Source: Bacteroidota bacterium | GTDB taxonomy: Bacteria; Bacteroidota; Ignavibacteria; Ignavibacteriales; Ignavibacteriaceae | DNA length: 64,000 nucleotides | Assembly (NCBI GenBank): GCA_022564295.1 | Contig: JADFLR010000014.1 | Coordinates: forward strand, 1-64,000 | Reading direction: 5' to 3' | Position numbers and translations under genes: made by a program | Shown here: positions 34,039 to 44,013 of the stretch, in pieces | Layout of the letters: each line of letters begins with the position of its first letter | How positions within the stretch are numbered: the first letter of the stretch is position 1 | The notes under the pieces: generated by a model | Told to the model about the DNA's origin: nothing | The model's database searches: none | What the model saw: only the letters and a program-made list of their open reading frames with translations

Positions 34039-35769
34039 TCATTTAACTATCAGCATTTTTTTTGTTTGGATAAAATTTCCTGCTTTCAATTGATAGAAAT
34101 AAATTCCACTCGTGAGTGCAAGTCTGTGGCTTGCTCCCAAATCGAATTCAATATCATACACACCTGGCGATAACTCTTGATTTACGAGAGTTGCAATTTC
34201 ATTCCCAAGAATGTCATATACCTTTAAACTTACAAATCCAAAATCTGATATCCGAAATTCGATAATTGTAGATGGGTTAAAAGGATTAGGATAGTTCTGT
34301 GAAAGTGAATAATTATATAGTTCATGTATTTCTTCCTCCACAGAAACCGGGTACGTTGTTCCTTCAACAAATACTTGCCGGGCAATAAGCAAAGTGTCTG
34401 TAACAGATCTGAAATTTATTTTATCGACAAAGCTTCCATTTTCAATCGGCTCAAATACTATTGTTGCTTCAACAGAATCGTGTGGAGCAATTATTATTGG
34501 AAGAGTTTCATCTACATAAAAAGAAGAATCCCTTTTAAATACTTCGTTAATAATTACTGGGTAGTTTTTTGCATTATACAGTTTTACATCAATGCTGAAA
34601 GAATTTCCAACAGTTATAACTCCAAAATCGAGGGAATCGTATTGTATTGAAAAAAGATTTGTTTTCCAGGGAAATTTATATGCACGGTATTGGTGAGCGT
34701 GGTTATCATACCTAACTTCATATTCAGTAGAGTCATCAGGGTTTATTTCAGAAACAAATGGATTTTGTATGTCATCCCAGCTAATTAAAATATTCCCGTT
34801 TGATAATTCCTGCAAACCGCCTCTCGTTGGAGAATAGATTGTGCCATTACGTGAATACCTTCTTATAAGTGTTGCTGTAAAATTCTGTTCATCAATATCA
34901 TATTCAACATAACTCGAGTATTGAGGAATAAGAAAATGCCCATTATCAAATAACGCAAGATTGCCGTTTGAAAGCATCCTTGCATCGTGCTGTCTTCCAA
35001 AGCCGCGGTTATCATTAATAAACTGGAACTGATTTCTCTCTCCGCCAAGCCGCCATATTATTTCGCCGGTTTGCCTGTTTATTTTAGTAATCTCATTAAA
35101 GTTTCTTGTAGAGATAATTAAATTACCGTCAGGGTCTATCTCTAATGAATTACAATGCGTCCAGTCAATCGTGTGATTGGTTAGATCAACAGTTTCATCA
35201 ACATCAAGAATATCGTAATGATCAAACGAATGCCATCTCCAGAGTTCATTGTCATCGGCATCCATATGGTGGATTGTATGGGCTATAAGAATTGCAGCAG
35301 TATCTCCTCCGTGAACATACTGACTCATATCAATTGTGATATGATCTCTTCCGAAAACGTAATATGATCCGTCTTCCATCACCTGCAAATCGTGAACATC
35401 CAATGCGAACCCCTGTGGAGTTAAGTACTGTTTATCTCTAATACCCGAGCTATCCATACCATAACTGTAAACTGAATAAATGTTATAAGTTAATTTGCCA
35501 TTTGGTTGTAGTTTAAAATCAAAAACCTGCCCGGTAACCTTTTTATAGAACAAGGGAATTAACTCATTATCCAATATGATTAAATGACCTGACCCGGAAC
35601 TGGAAGGTCCTAAAAAGAGGTGTTCGGGAGATGGATTATTATTAACAGTAACTGTAAGGCTTGGGTAAGTAAAAGTAAAACTTTCGTTTCCATCTTCTCG
35701 TACTGGTTGGGCGAAAACAGATTGAACAGATAAGCTAAAAAACATCAAAAATAGAAAAATCTTTTTCAT
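34039..35769 (-). CDS. T9SS-secreted arylsulfotransferase-fold protein, paralogue 1 (short form)
   Basis: 576 aa. Signal peptide to VFAQ; residues ~35-360 are the ASST propeller, with DLNLG-free blocks such as NRQTGEIIWRLGG, then an ASH/HYDIN-like Ig domain (~370-470) and a T9SS sorting domain. Positions matching ASST catalytic residues are kept: His126 (DVHD), His205/Asn207 (HCN), Arg222 (STR), His261 (RQHD). The known enzyme moves sulfate from one phenol ester to another through a sulfo-His. Its sorting domain differs from the other five and carries an extra GASHRLALTSG segment. Last gene of the tandem array; stop at 34039. Confidence 0.82.
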   Translation of the reverse strand: MKKIFLFLMFFSLSVQSVFAQPVREDGNESFTFTYPSLTVTVNNNPSPEHLFLGPSSSGSGHLIILDNELIPLFYKKVTGQVFDFKLQPNGKLTYNIYSVYSYGMDSSGIRDKQYLTPQGFALDVHDLQVMEDGSYYVFGRDHITIDMSQYVHGGDTAAILIAHTIHHMDADDNELWRWHSFDHYDILDVDETVDLTNHTIDWTHCNSLEIDPDGNLIISTRNFNEITKINRQTGEIIWRLGGERNQFQFINDNRGFGRQHDARMLSNGNLALFDNGHFLIPQYSSYVEYDIDEQNFTATLIRRYSRNGTIYSPTRGGLQELSNGNILISWDDIQNPFVSEINPDDSTEYEVRYDNHAHQYRAYKFPWKTNLFSIQYDSLDFGVITVGNSFSIDVKLYNAKNYPVIINEVFKRDSSFYVDETLPIIIAPHDSVEATIVFEPIENGSFVDKINFRSVTDTLLIARQVFVEGTTYPVSVEEEIHELYNYSLSQNYPNPFNPSTIIEFRISDFGFVSLKVYDILGNEIATLVNQELSPGVYDIEFDLGASHRLALTSGIYFYQLKAGNFIQTKKMLIVK

Positions 35770-35833
35770 TGTTATTATATCTTAAAAATTATTTTAAACA
35801 TAGCAAATTATTAACCTTCGTTACGTTCACATA

Positions 35834-38011
35834 TTATTTTAGAAGTATCATCTTCTTAACAGAATGGAAATAATCAGTTCCATCTGTTGGAATTGCTTCA
35901 ATTGAATAAAAGTAAATTCCTGAAGCGATATTGCCGGCATTCCAACTAACTTCGTAACTACCAGTACTAAGATTTGCATTAATTAAATCAGCAATATTTT
36001 CTCCGATAGAATTATACACTTTTATACTTACTTTGCTTTGAGTTGGAATGGAATACCTGATAGTTGTGCCCGGATTAAATGGATTTGGATAATTTTGCTC
36101 CAATACATAATTGTAAATTATTTCATCTTTTTTCACATCAGAATATATTGTATCCGTCCTGCCGGCTAATATCATAACCTGTGCTATTCTGCTTGTCTCA
36201 GTATCCGATCTTATATGAAGAAAATCTTTAAAATAACCATCTTCGCTGGGAATAAATTTAATATTGAGAGTTACAGCACCAAACGCCGGAAGTGTAAATG
36301 GTACAGGATTTTCTACAACATAGTCTTCATTTACATTATAATACCCGGTAATATCAACAGGATCAGCTGAGTTATTAATTAGATCAACACTTATAGTGGC
36401 TGAGTCACCAACAGGAACGGATTCAAAAAATATGGAATCAGGTTTTGTTACAAATAGATTTGTTTTCCAGGGAAATTTGAAAGCACGGTAATTTATAAAT
36501 GTATCAACTAAAAAAATTTCCAGGGCAACCGAACCTTCTTGTTGGATCTCGCTTATTGCTTCAGCTCCCTGGTTTATCCATCCTCCCCAATCAATTAATG
36601 TATTATTTCCGGAAAGCCTTTGAACATTTCCCTGTGCTGATTTATATATTGGAGGTTCATTAGTATGTAGCCATATTAATTCTGCAGTCTTGTTTGATTC
36701 ATCTAATTTATACTCACGCGCTCTGGAAATTTTTGGGAAATGTAAATTACCATTATCATACAGAGTTACATTACCATTTGGCAATCGTCTTATGTCATGT
36801 TGATGAGAAAAAGTAATTGGATCATTGATAAATTGAAACTGATTGTTTTTTGATTTTAAGCCACCCCAGCGCCAGATGATTTCTCCGGTTTGTCGACTTA
36901 TTTTTGTAATCTCGTCCATATGCCTGCTGGAAATAAGTAAATTTCCATCGAAATCTAATTCAATTGCATTTCCATGTACATAATCAATAGTATGCTGAGT
37001 TAAATCGATATCCTCTGTTGCATCGGTAATTTGATAGTGATCCCAGCTTCTCCATTGAAAGACAACATTTTTATTAAGGTCCAATTCCTGTAAAATTAAT
37101 CCAATTACAATAGCAGATGAATCACCTCCTGCTACAATAGTATCCATTCTAACAGGTTGTGGATCATAAGCCATCAAAAAATAGTGTCCATTTGGTAGAA
37201 TTTGAAATTCATGACTGTCAGTCAAATAGCCATTGCCAGTGGAAAAACTATCAACTACAGAGTAGGATGAATCCATAGTGTAGAAATAACGGGTAAATAT
37301 ATTACCATAGCTCAATAATCCATTTGGTTGAACTTTAAAATCAGTTTGAACATTAGGCATCTTATTATAATAAATTGGTATCGCATTATTATCAATTATA
37401 ACCAGGTATCCAAAACGTGGATATAGCGTAAAGGGGGCAAAAAACAAATATCCATCAGTTGGATTATTATTTACGTTTACTGTGATAGTAGGAAAGTCTA
37501 CAGGCAAACAATTATTTATAGAGTAATTACTTCTTAGAAAGTAAGTATCGAAATTAGTATTTGTTTTAGTATATGGAAAATCCAAAACATCACCTAAAGC
37601 TTTCTCACGTTCATCATTAGATAATGTTTGGCTTATATAAAAATCAAAAGTGATGGGGCTCAACATTTCCCTGCTAGCTGTGTAAATTCCACTGTAAAGT
37701 TTTACGTTAACTTTTTCTCCCGGAGTAAAGTGGATCAATGGAATAAAGATGAGCGTTCGTATATCATCTGAAAGAAAAAATTCTCCGGAGTGCAAACCAC
37801 TTATCGAACCAACAACTTCAATTGATGCTTCTTTTATTGTTGTAGCATCTATAATATCCCCTTGCCTGATAATTATATTATTTTCGGGCATGATTAGCTT
37901 TGAGCCAGGAAGAGGTGAGATAAATTGATACTTTTCGATATTGTAATCTTGAGCTGGACTTAAGCCTGTAAATAATAAAATAAAGAGTAGTAAAAACATT
38001 GTTGTCCTCAA
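35834..38011 (-). CDS. T9SS-secreted arylsulfotransferase-fold protein, paralogue 2 (long form)
   Basis: 725 aa. Signal peptide (GLSPAQ), then an N-terminal Big_5-like Ig domain at ~25-135 (FISPLPGSKLIMPENNIII, GEFFLSDDIRTLIFIP). The ASST propeller follows, with SHEF (His), YVHGNAIE, SSRHMDE and SHQHDIR at the four catalytic-type positions. An ASH-like Ig domain (FFESVPVGDSATISVDLI) and the sorting domain QNYPNPFNPGTTIRYSI...KKMILLK close it. It lies 64 bp upstream of paralogue 1 in transcription direction. Confidence 0.82.
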   Translation of the reverse strand: MRTTMFLLLFILLFTGLSPAQDYNIEKYQFISPLPGSKLIMPENNIIIRQGDIIDATTIKEASIEVVGSISGLHSGEFFLSDDIRTLIFIPLIHFTPGEKVNVKLYSGIYTASREMLSPITFDFYISQTLSNDEREKALGDVLDFPYTKTNTNFDTYFLRSNYSINNCLPVDFPTITVNVNNNPTDGYLFFAPFTLYPRFGYLVIIDNNAIPIYYNKMPNVQTDFKVQPNGLLSYGNIFTRYFYTMDSSYSVVDSFSTGNGYLTDSHEFQILPNGHYFLMAYDPQPVRMDTIVAGGDSSAIVIGLILQELDLNKNVVFQWRSWDHYQITDATEDIDLTQHTIDYVHGNAIELDFDGNLLISSRHMDEITKISRQTGEIIWRWGGLKSKNNQFQFINDPITFSHQHDIRRLPNGNVTLYDNGNLHFPKISRAREYKLDESNKTAELIWLHTNEPPIYKSAQGNVQRLSGNNTLIDWGGWINQGAEAISEIQQEGSVALEIFLVDTFINYRAFKFPWKTNLFVTKPDSIFFESVPVGDSATISVDLINNSADPVDITGYYNVNEDYVVENPVPFTLPAFGAVTLNIKFIPSEDGYFKDFLHIRSDTETSRIAQVMILAGRTDTIYSDVKKDEIIYNYVLEQNYPNPFNPGTTIRYSIPTQSKVSIKVYNSIGENIADLINANLSTGSYEVSWNAGNIASGIYFYSIEAIPTDGTDYFHSVKKMILLK

Positions 38012-38084
38012 ATTATAAAGATTAAATAATTTACAGTTTGTTCCTTAATAAAATTATCCATTCTTAATCTAATAAACCTACCCA

Positions 38085-39851
38085 TTATTTTAGCAATATC
38101 ATCTTCCTTGCAGACCTAAATATTTCTGTTCCATCGGAAGGTATCGCTACTATGGAATAAAAATAAATTCCTGATGCAAAATTCCCGGCGACCCAATTAA
38201 TTTCATAACTACCAGCAGCTTGATTAACATCAACCAATTTTGCAATATTTTCTCCAATAGAATTATACACTTTTATACTTACTTTGCTTTGAGTTGGAAT
38301 GGTATATCTGATAGTTGTACCCGGATTAAATGGATTAGGATAATTCTGCGAAAGATAGAAACAGTCTGGCTTCTTATCATCTTTTTCTGCGGAGGTAAGA
38401 CTTGTTGCCCCCTCAACAAATACCTGCTGAGCCAAAAGCAGCGTATCATTCACATATCTAAAATTAATTTTATCCGTGAAATATTCATTTGAGTAAGGTT
38501 TAAACATGATTACAATTTCAACCGAATCCTGATGAGGTATGATAATCGGCAAACTTTCTTTAACAGAGAAAGAAGAATCCCGGTAGAATATTTCGTTAAT
38601 TGTAACTTCTTCTTCCCGGTAATTATATAATGTTAAATTTGTGGTTGCTGAATCGCCGACATCTACTATACCAAAGTTCACAGAATCACGATTAACTGAG
38701 AAATAATTTGTTTTCCATGGAAAGCGATAAGTACGATACCGGTGACCCCCGGTTGGAAACCTAATTTCATACTCAACCGCATTATTAGAGTTTATTTCTG
38801 TAACTGCTGGGTCATCTCTTTCTCCCCAGCAAATCAAAAAGTTGCCATTTGATAGTTCCTGAACTCCTCCTCTAATACGAGAATAAAAAGTATCACTCTT
38901 TGAATATCTCCTAACAAGAGTAGCAGTAAAGTTCGTTTCATCAAGTTGATACTCGACCAGGCTCGAGTATTCAGGGATAGCACGAACACCGTTATCAAAT
39001 AAAATAATGTTACCATTCAAAATTCTTCTTGCATCATGCTGCCTGGAAAAACCTCTGTTATCGTTTATAAACTGGAATTGATTTCTTTCACCTCCGAACC
39101 GCCAGATAATATCGCCGGTTTGTCTGTCAATCTTTGTTATTTCGTTAAAGTTTCTTGTTGATAGAATTATATTACTATCAGTATCAACTTCAATTGAATT
39201 GCAGTGTGTCCAGTCAATTTTATGCTGAGTTAAATCAACATACTCATCGGCATCAAGAATATCATAATGGTCAAAAGATCGCCACCTCCATATTTCGTTA
39301 TCCGAAGAACTCATATGATGAATATTGTGCGTAATCAAGATTGCATTTGTATCACCACCTTCAACATACTGACTCATATCTACAATAATCGATTCTTTGC
39401 CCAGTACATAATACGACCCATCGGATAAAACCTTTAATTCATGGAAATCGAACAGAAAACCCGGTGGAGTATAAAACCGGTTACTGGGTGTACCGGAGCT
39501 ATCCATACCGTAACTGGAGGTGGGAATGATAATATAGGTTAGCTCTCCATTTGGCTGCCACTTAAAATCAAATATGGTACCATAAATCCTTCTGTAAAAC
39601 ACAGGTATAGTTTGATTATCTACTATTAGAAGATGACCGAAACCTCCGGCTGTGAGACTTAAAAACAGATAATCATCGGATGGATTATTATTAATAACAA
39701 CTTCAATTTCAGGGTAATCTAAAAGTGTAGATTGGTTAGGATATTGTGCAAGCGCTAGATCATTTAAATTAAATGATAAGACACTACCAAGGAAAAATAT
39801 ATAGAATGCTTTAGCTGATCTTGAAATATATAACATTGCTCGCTTCTTCAC
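38085..39851 (-). CDS. T9SS-secreted arylsulfotransferase-fold protein, paralogue 3 (short form)
   Basis: 588 aa. A rather long N-terminus precedes the hydrophobic signal (FYIFFLGSVLSFNL); ATG 39836 is an alternative start. ASST propeller residues are present: FHEL, DWTHCNSIE, STRNFNE, SRQHDAR. Then come an ASH-like domain (FGIVDVGDSATTNLTLYNYR) and a sorting domain nearly identical to that of paralogue 2 from GTTIRYTIP onward, pointing to recent exchange of this end. No Big_5-like domain. Spacing to paralogue 2 is 73 bp. Confidence 0.82.
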   Translation of the reverse strand: MKKRAMLYISRSAKAFYIFFLGSVLSFNLNDLALAQYPNQSTLLDYPEIEVVINNNPSDDYLFLSLTAGGFGHLLIVDNQTIPVFYRRIYGTIFDFKWQPNGELTYIIIPTSSYGMDSSGTPSNRFYTPPGFLFDFHELKVLSDGSYYVLGKESIIVDMSQYVEGGDTNAILITHNIHHMSSSDNEIWRWRSFDHYDILDADEYVDLTQHKIDWTHCNSIEVDTDSNIILSTRNFNEITKIDRQTGDIIWRFGGERNQFQFINDNRGFSRQHDARRILNGNIILFDNGVRAIPEYSSLVEYQLDETNFTATLVRRYSKSDTFYSRIRGGVQELSNGNFLICWGERDDPAVTEINSNNAVEYEIRFPTGGHRYRTYRFPWKTNYFSVNRDSVNFGIVDVGDSATTNLTLYNYREEEVTINEIFYRDSSFSVKESLPIIIPHQDSVEIVIMFKPYSNEYFTDKINFRYVNDTLLLAQQVFVEGATSLTSAEKDDKKPDCFYLSQNYPNPFNPGTTIRYTIPTQSKVSIKVYNSIGENIAKLVDVNQAAGSYEINWVAGNFASGIYFYSIVAIPSDGTEIFRSARKMILLK

Positions 39852-39913
39852 TTATCGATTTATATAATTATATCATCCGGTAATCGCCGGATGGTATAAT
39901 TAAAAAGATTTAT

Positions 39914-41656
39914 TTACTTTAACAATATCATTTTCCTTACCGAGCGAAATATATCTGAACCATCAACCGGTACTGCTTCTATCGAGTAGAAATATATACC
40001 TGAAGCAACATTACCTGCATTCCAGTCTACTTGATAGTTGCCCTCACTCTGCATTAAATCGACCAGCTCAACAACATTTTCCCCAAGCGAGTTAAAGATT
40101 TTTATGGTAACCTGGCTTTGTACCGGAATTGAATATATGATAGTTGTGCCCGGATTAAATGGATTAGGATAATTTTGAAAAAGGGAGAATGCATTAATTG
40201 GATTGTTATTATTATCTTCTGCTGTAACTCTATTAGTTGAACCGAATAAATCAACTTGCTGACCAAGCAGAAGAGTATCATTTACATATCTTATATTTAA
40301 CTGATCTTCAAAATATCCTTCACTGTAAGGTTTGAATTTTACTTCTAATTCTACAGAATCGTTGCGTGTAATATTTATAGGCAGTTTGTTTAAAACTGTA
40401 AACGTTGAGTCTATAAAATAAAATTGATTTATGATTGCAGTATCATTCCCATTGTTTTTTACCCAAATGTTTTTGATTAAGGAATCGCCCACCGATACTG
40501 TCCCAAAGTTTAATGAATCGGTATTTACGGAAAAATAATTTGTTTTCCACGGAAAACGAAATGAACGGTAACGATGACCGCCGTTTGGAAAACTTATTTC
40601 ATAAACTATCTCATTATCAGAATTGATTTCAGTAACTGCCGGCTCATCACTTTCTCCCCAGCTAATAAGATGATTGCCGTTTGGTAAACCCTGCACGCCA
40701 CCTCTTATTCGAGACCAAACAGTTTCATCTCTTGAAAATCTTCTTACTAAGGTTGCAGTAAGTGAATCTTCATCAAGTGCATATTCTACCAGGCTGGAAT
40801 ATTGGGGTTCTAAACGTACTCCGTTATCGAAAAGAATTAAATTACCCGCAGCGTTTCTTTTTACATCATGCTGCCGCGCAAACCTTCTGGAATCATTAAT
40901 AAATTGGAATTGGTTTCGTTCCCCGCCAAATCTCCAGATGATATTTCCAGTTTGCCTGTTTATTTTTGTTACCTCGTTAAAATTTCTTGTTGAAAGCAGA
41001 ATGTTCCCATCATAATCTATTTTAATTGAATTACAATGGGACCAATCAATTACAGATTGAGTTAAAATTACGGCGCTATCTGCATCAAGTATATCGTAGT
41101 GATCGAAAGAGCGCCACCTCCATATTTCATTATTCTGTGCATCCATATGAAGAATATTTTGTGTAATCAAAGTTGCATTAGTTCGTCCGCCCGGAACAAT
41201 GTGGCTTAAATCCACAACAACACGTTCATCACCGAGAACATAGTAAGTGCCGTCTTCCAGAACGGTAAGTTCATGAAAATTAAAATCGATAGAATCGGGT
41301 GTAATGAATTTGTTTACAAATGATCCTGAGCTATCAAGCCCAAAACTTGAATCGGGAAAGATGTTGTATGTTAATTCTCCGTTTTCCTGCCATAAAAAAT
41401 TAAATATTACTCCCTCAACTTTTTTATAAAAAACAGGAGTTGCGTTATTATCAAGTATAAGTAAGTGCCCTGCACCCAAAGCTGTTAATCCCAGGAAAAG
41501 ATAATCATCGGATGGATTGATATTTACGTCTACCACAATTTGGGGATAATCTGGCAGTATGTCCGAAAATGATTGAGCCCGAAATAAATTACCGGGGCAC
41601 AATATCAAAAGGGAGCAAACTTGAAGCAGAAAAAATTTTATTAACAATCTTTGCAT
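39914..41656 (-). CDS. T9SS-secreted arylsulfotransferase-fold protein, paralogue 4 (short form)
   Basis: 580 aa. Signal peptide ends near FRAQS. Propeller with FHEL, DWSHCNSIK, STRNFNE and ARQHDVK at the catalytic-type positions, NRQTGNIIWRFGGERNQFQF as the blade signature, the ASH-like domain FGTVSVGDSLIKNIW, and the sorting domain ending RKMILLK. It is closest in style to paralogue 3, and both share 'NRQTG-type' and ERNQFQFINDxR blocks. Intergenic gap to paralogue 3 is 62 bp, to paralogue 5 35 bp. Confidence 0.82.
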   Translation of the reverse strand: MQRLLIKFFLLQVCSLLILCPGNLFRAQSFSDILPDYPQIVVDVNINPSDDYLFLGLTALGAGHLLILDNNATPVFYKKVEGVIFNFLWQENGELTYNIFPDSSFGLDSSGSFVNKFITPDSIDFNFHELTVLEDGTYYVLGDERVVVDLSHIVPGGRTNATLITQNILHMDAQNNEIWRWRSFDHYDILDADSAVILTQSVIDWSHCNSIKIDYDGNILLSTRNFNEVTKINRQTGNIIWRFGGERNQFQFINDSRRFARQHDVKRNAAGNLILFDNGVRLEPQYSSLVEYALDEDSLTATLVRRFSRDETVWSRIRGGVQGLPNGNHLISWGESDEPAVTEINSDNEIVYEISFPNGGHRYRSFRFPWKTNYFSVNTDSLNFGTVSVGDSLIKNIWVKNNGNDTAIINQFYFIDSTFTVLNKLPINITRNDSVELEVKFKPYSEGYFEDQLNIRYVNDTLLLGQQVDLFGSTNRVTAEDNNNNPINAFSLFQNYPNPFNPGTTIIYSIPVQSQVTIKIFNSLGENVVELVDLMQSEGNYQVDWNAGNVASGIYFYSIEAVPVDGSDIFRSVRKMILLK

Positions 41657-41691
41657 ATTTTAATTCTAAATCTATTACAGCGACCAATAAT

Positions 41692-43893
41692 TTATTTTAA
41701 CAGAATCATTTTACTTACTGATTGGAATATTTCCTTTCCGTTAACAGGTATTGCTCTGATGGAATAGAAATAAATTCCTGAAGCGACATTACCAGCATCC
41801 CAACTAACTTCGTAACTACCTGCACTTTGATTAGAATTAATTAATTCTGCAATATTTTCACCAATAGAATTATAAATTATTAATTTCACCCTACTTTGGA
41901 TCGGCATAGAATATCTTATAGTAGTTGATGGATTAAACGGGTTCGGATAATTTTGTTCTAATACAAATTCGTTAGTTATATATTCTGCGGTAACACTTAA
42001 AACTGTTGTATCAGTTTGTCCAACCAGGATCATCAATTGTGCAATTCTACTGGTGGTATCAGTATCAGACCTTATATGAAGTGTATCCTTATAACAGCCA
42101 TTAGCAATTGGTTTGAATTTAATCTTAATGGACTCTGATCTATAAGGTGAAAGTATAAATGGAACTGTATGTTCTACGGTGTAAGATTCCTCTCTATTAA
42201 AGAAACCTGTGATGTTTATATCTCCTGATGAATTACTAATTAAGTTAAACACAATCGTAGTAGAATCTCCAACAGGGACAGATTCAAAGAATATTAAATC
42301 CGGATCGGTTACGAATAAATTTGTCTTCCAGGGAAACCTGAATGCTTTATAGTTAAGAACAGAATTGGATAGAGAAAGCTCAAAAGCTATTGTGCCATCA
42401 ATCCGAACTTCACTCATGGCTCTAAGATCCGTTAAATTTCGGCCCCATCCAATTACAGTATTATTATTAGGTAATCTTTGAGTTCCTCCCATTCCTTGCG
42501 AAAATGTCTTTGGCACATTATAAAACTCCCATACTAATTCTGCCGTTTTATCAGTTTCATTCAACTTATATTCTAAACTTCTGGAGTATTGTGGCGTAAG
42601 GAGATTGCCATTATCAAATAGAGTTACATTACCGTTCGAAATCCTGCGAATATCATGTTGATGTGAAAATGTTCTAGGATCATTTATAAATTGGAATTCA
42701 TTATTTTTGCTTTTGATACCTCCCCAACGCCAGATGATATTTCCGGTTTGTCTATCTATTTTTGTAATTTCATCTAAATGACGGGATGATAATAATAGAT
42801 TCCCGTCGTTGTCGAGCTCAATTGCATTACAATGAAATGGATCTATTGAATGAGCAAGCAAATTTATACCTTCCGTTGCATCTGTTATCTGAAAGTGATC
42901 CTGAGTCCTCCACTTAAAGATTACATTTTTATCAGTATCTTGTTCTTGAATTATAAATTCCAGAACCTGCGCTGCTGAATCACCACCAGCTACAATTGTG
43001 TCCATTCTCACTGTTCGCCAATAAACTCCTAATAAAAGTGAGTGTCCATTAGGAAATAAATGGATATCGTGGAAATCTGTACCAAAATTTATGCAAGAAA
43101 AACTACCCACTACATTATAAGAAGAGTCCATTGCTAAAAATTTATTCGCGTCATTATTCCAGAATGTTAATAAACCATTATGCTGAACCTGAAAGGGACT
43201 TTTGCGTGATGATGTTTTTAAATAATAAATAGGTACTCCACTGTTATCTAAAATCATTAAGTATCCTACTGCAAAAACATTTTCATCCTTTGGATTTAGA
43301 AAAATATATCCCGGTGCGGGATTATCTGAAACATTAATGGTTATATGAGGGAAATCTTCAGGTAAGTCACTAATTTTAACAGGTTCTTCTGATTTTGATA
43401 AGTCGTTACTTATTTTATAATTTCCGGAGATACCAATATCATTAATTTCTTCTAATAGGAATTGAGAATCGTAATCAACTATTTTCTCAGAAACCTTAAA
43501 TGAAAATTCAATAGGTAACAATTCATCCCCTTTTAATGTTTTAATTCCACCATTATATTCAACAATAACTTCTTCACCCAGGGTAAAGGGAACTGCCGGG
43601 TCAAAGATCAGGGTTTTCAAATCGGTGGAAAGAATAAGTTCACCGTTATGTTTAAAACTCCGTGAGCCAATCACTTCAATCTGATTAAATCTATCAAGGC
43701 TTGACTCATCGAGTATTTCACCCTGGCTTATTATTATATTGTCTTCCGGAAGTAATTGTATGGAACCAGGAATAGGAAATATATATTGATATTTCTCAAG
43801 ATTAGAATTTTGAGGATTAGAAAAATTTGAAAAGAAAATAAAAATCATTGCCAACTTAGCAAGCAAGTGGCGAAAATCTTTAGAATTACTCAA
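41692..43893 (-). CDS. T9SS-secreted arylsulfotransferase-fold protein, paralogue 5 (long form)
   Basis: 733 aa. Signal peptide (IFIFFSNFSNPQ) and Big_5-like domain (~30-130, IFPIPGSIQLLPEDNIIIS) at the N-terminus; propeller with FHDI, FHCNAIE, SSRHLDE and SHQHDIR; ASH-like domain FFESVPVGDSTTIVFNLI; sorting domain QNYPNPFNPSTTIRYSM...SKMILLK. It is closest to paralogue 2 and 6 in layout. It starts 120 bp after paralogue 6 ends, the largest gap in the array, so a second promoter there is possible. Confidence 0.82.
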   Translation of the reverse strand: MSNSKDFRHLLAKLAMIFIFFSNFSNPQNSNLEKYQYIFPIPGSIQLLPEDNIIISQGEILDESSLDRFNQIEVIGSRSFKHNGELILSTDLKTLIFDPAVPFTLGEEVIVEYNGGIKTLKGDELLPIEFSFKVSEKIVDYDSQFLLEEINDIGISGNYKISNDLSKSEEPVKISDLPEDFPHITINVSDNPAPGYIFLNPKDENVFAVGYLMILDNSGVPIYYLKTSSRKSPFQVQHNGLLTFWNNDANKFLAMDSSYNVVGSFSCINFGTDFHDIHLFPNGHSLLLGVYWRTVRMDTIVAGGDSAAQVLEFIIQEQDTDKNVIFKWRTQDHFQITDATEGINLLAHSIDPFHCNAIELDNDGNLLLSSRHLDEITKIDRQTGNIIWRWGGIKSKNNEFQFINDPRTFSHQHDIRRISNGNVTLFDNGNLLTPQYSRSLEYKLNETDKTAELVWEFYNVPKTFSQGMGGTQRLPNNNTVIGWGRNLTDLRAMSEVRIDGTIAFELSLSNSVLNYKAFRFPWKTNLFVTDPDLIFFESVPVGDSTTIVFNLISNSSGDINITGFFNREESYTVEHTVPFILSPYRSESIKIKFKPIANGCYKDTLHIRSDTDTTSRIAQLMILVGQTDTTVLSVTAEYITNEFVLEQNYPNPFNPSTTIRYSMPIQSRVKLIIYNSIGENIAELINSNQSAGSYEVSWDAGNVASGIYFYSIRAIPVNGKEIFQSVSKMILLK

Positions 43894-44013
43894 TACACTC
43901 TCCCAATATTTAAAATAAATCCAGCCGAATTAAGTATAATATTTTAATAATAGGTAATTCATTCTACATTATCAATGCTGATTCTTAAAAGCATTGCCTT
44001 CCCCTTGGCGGAA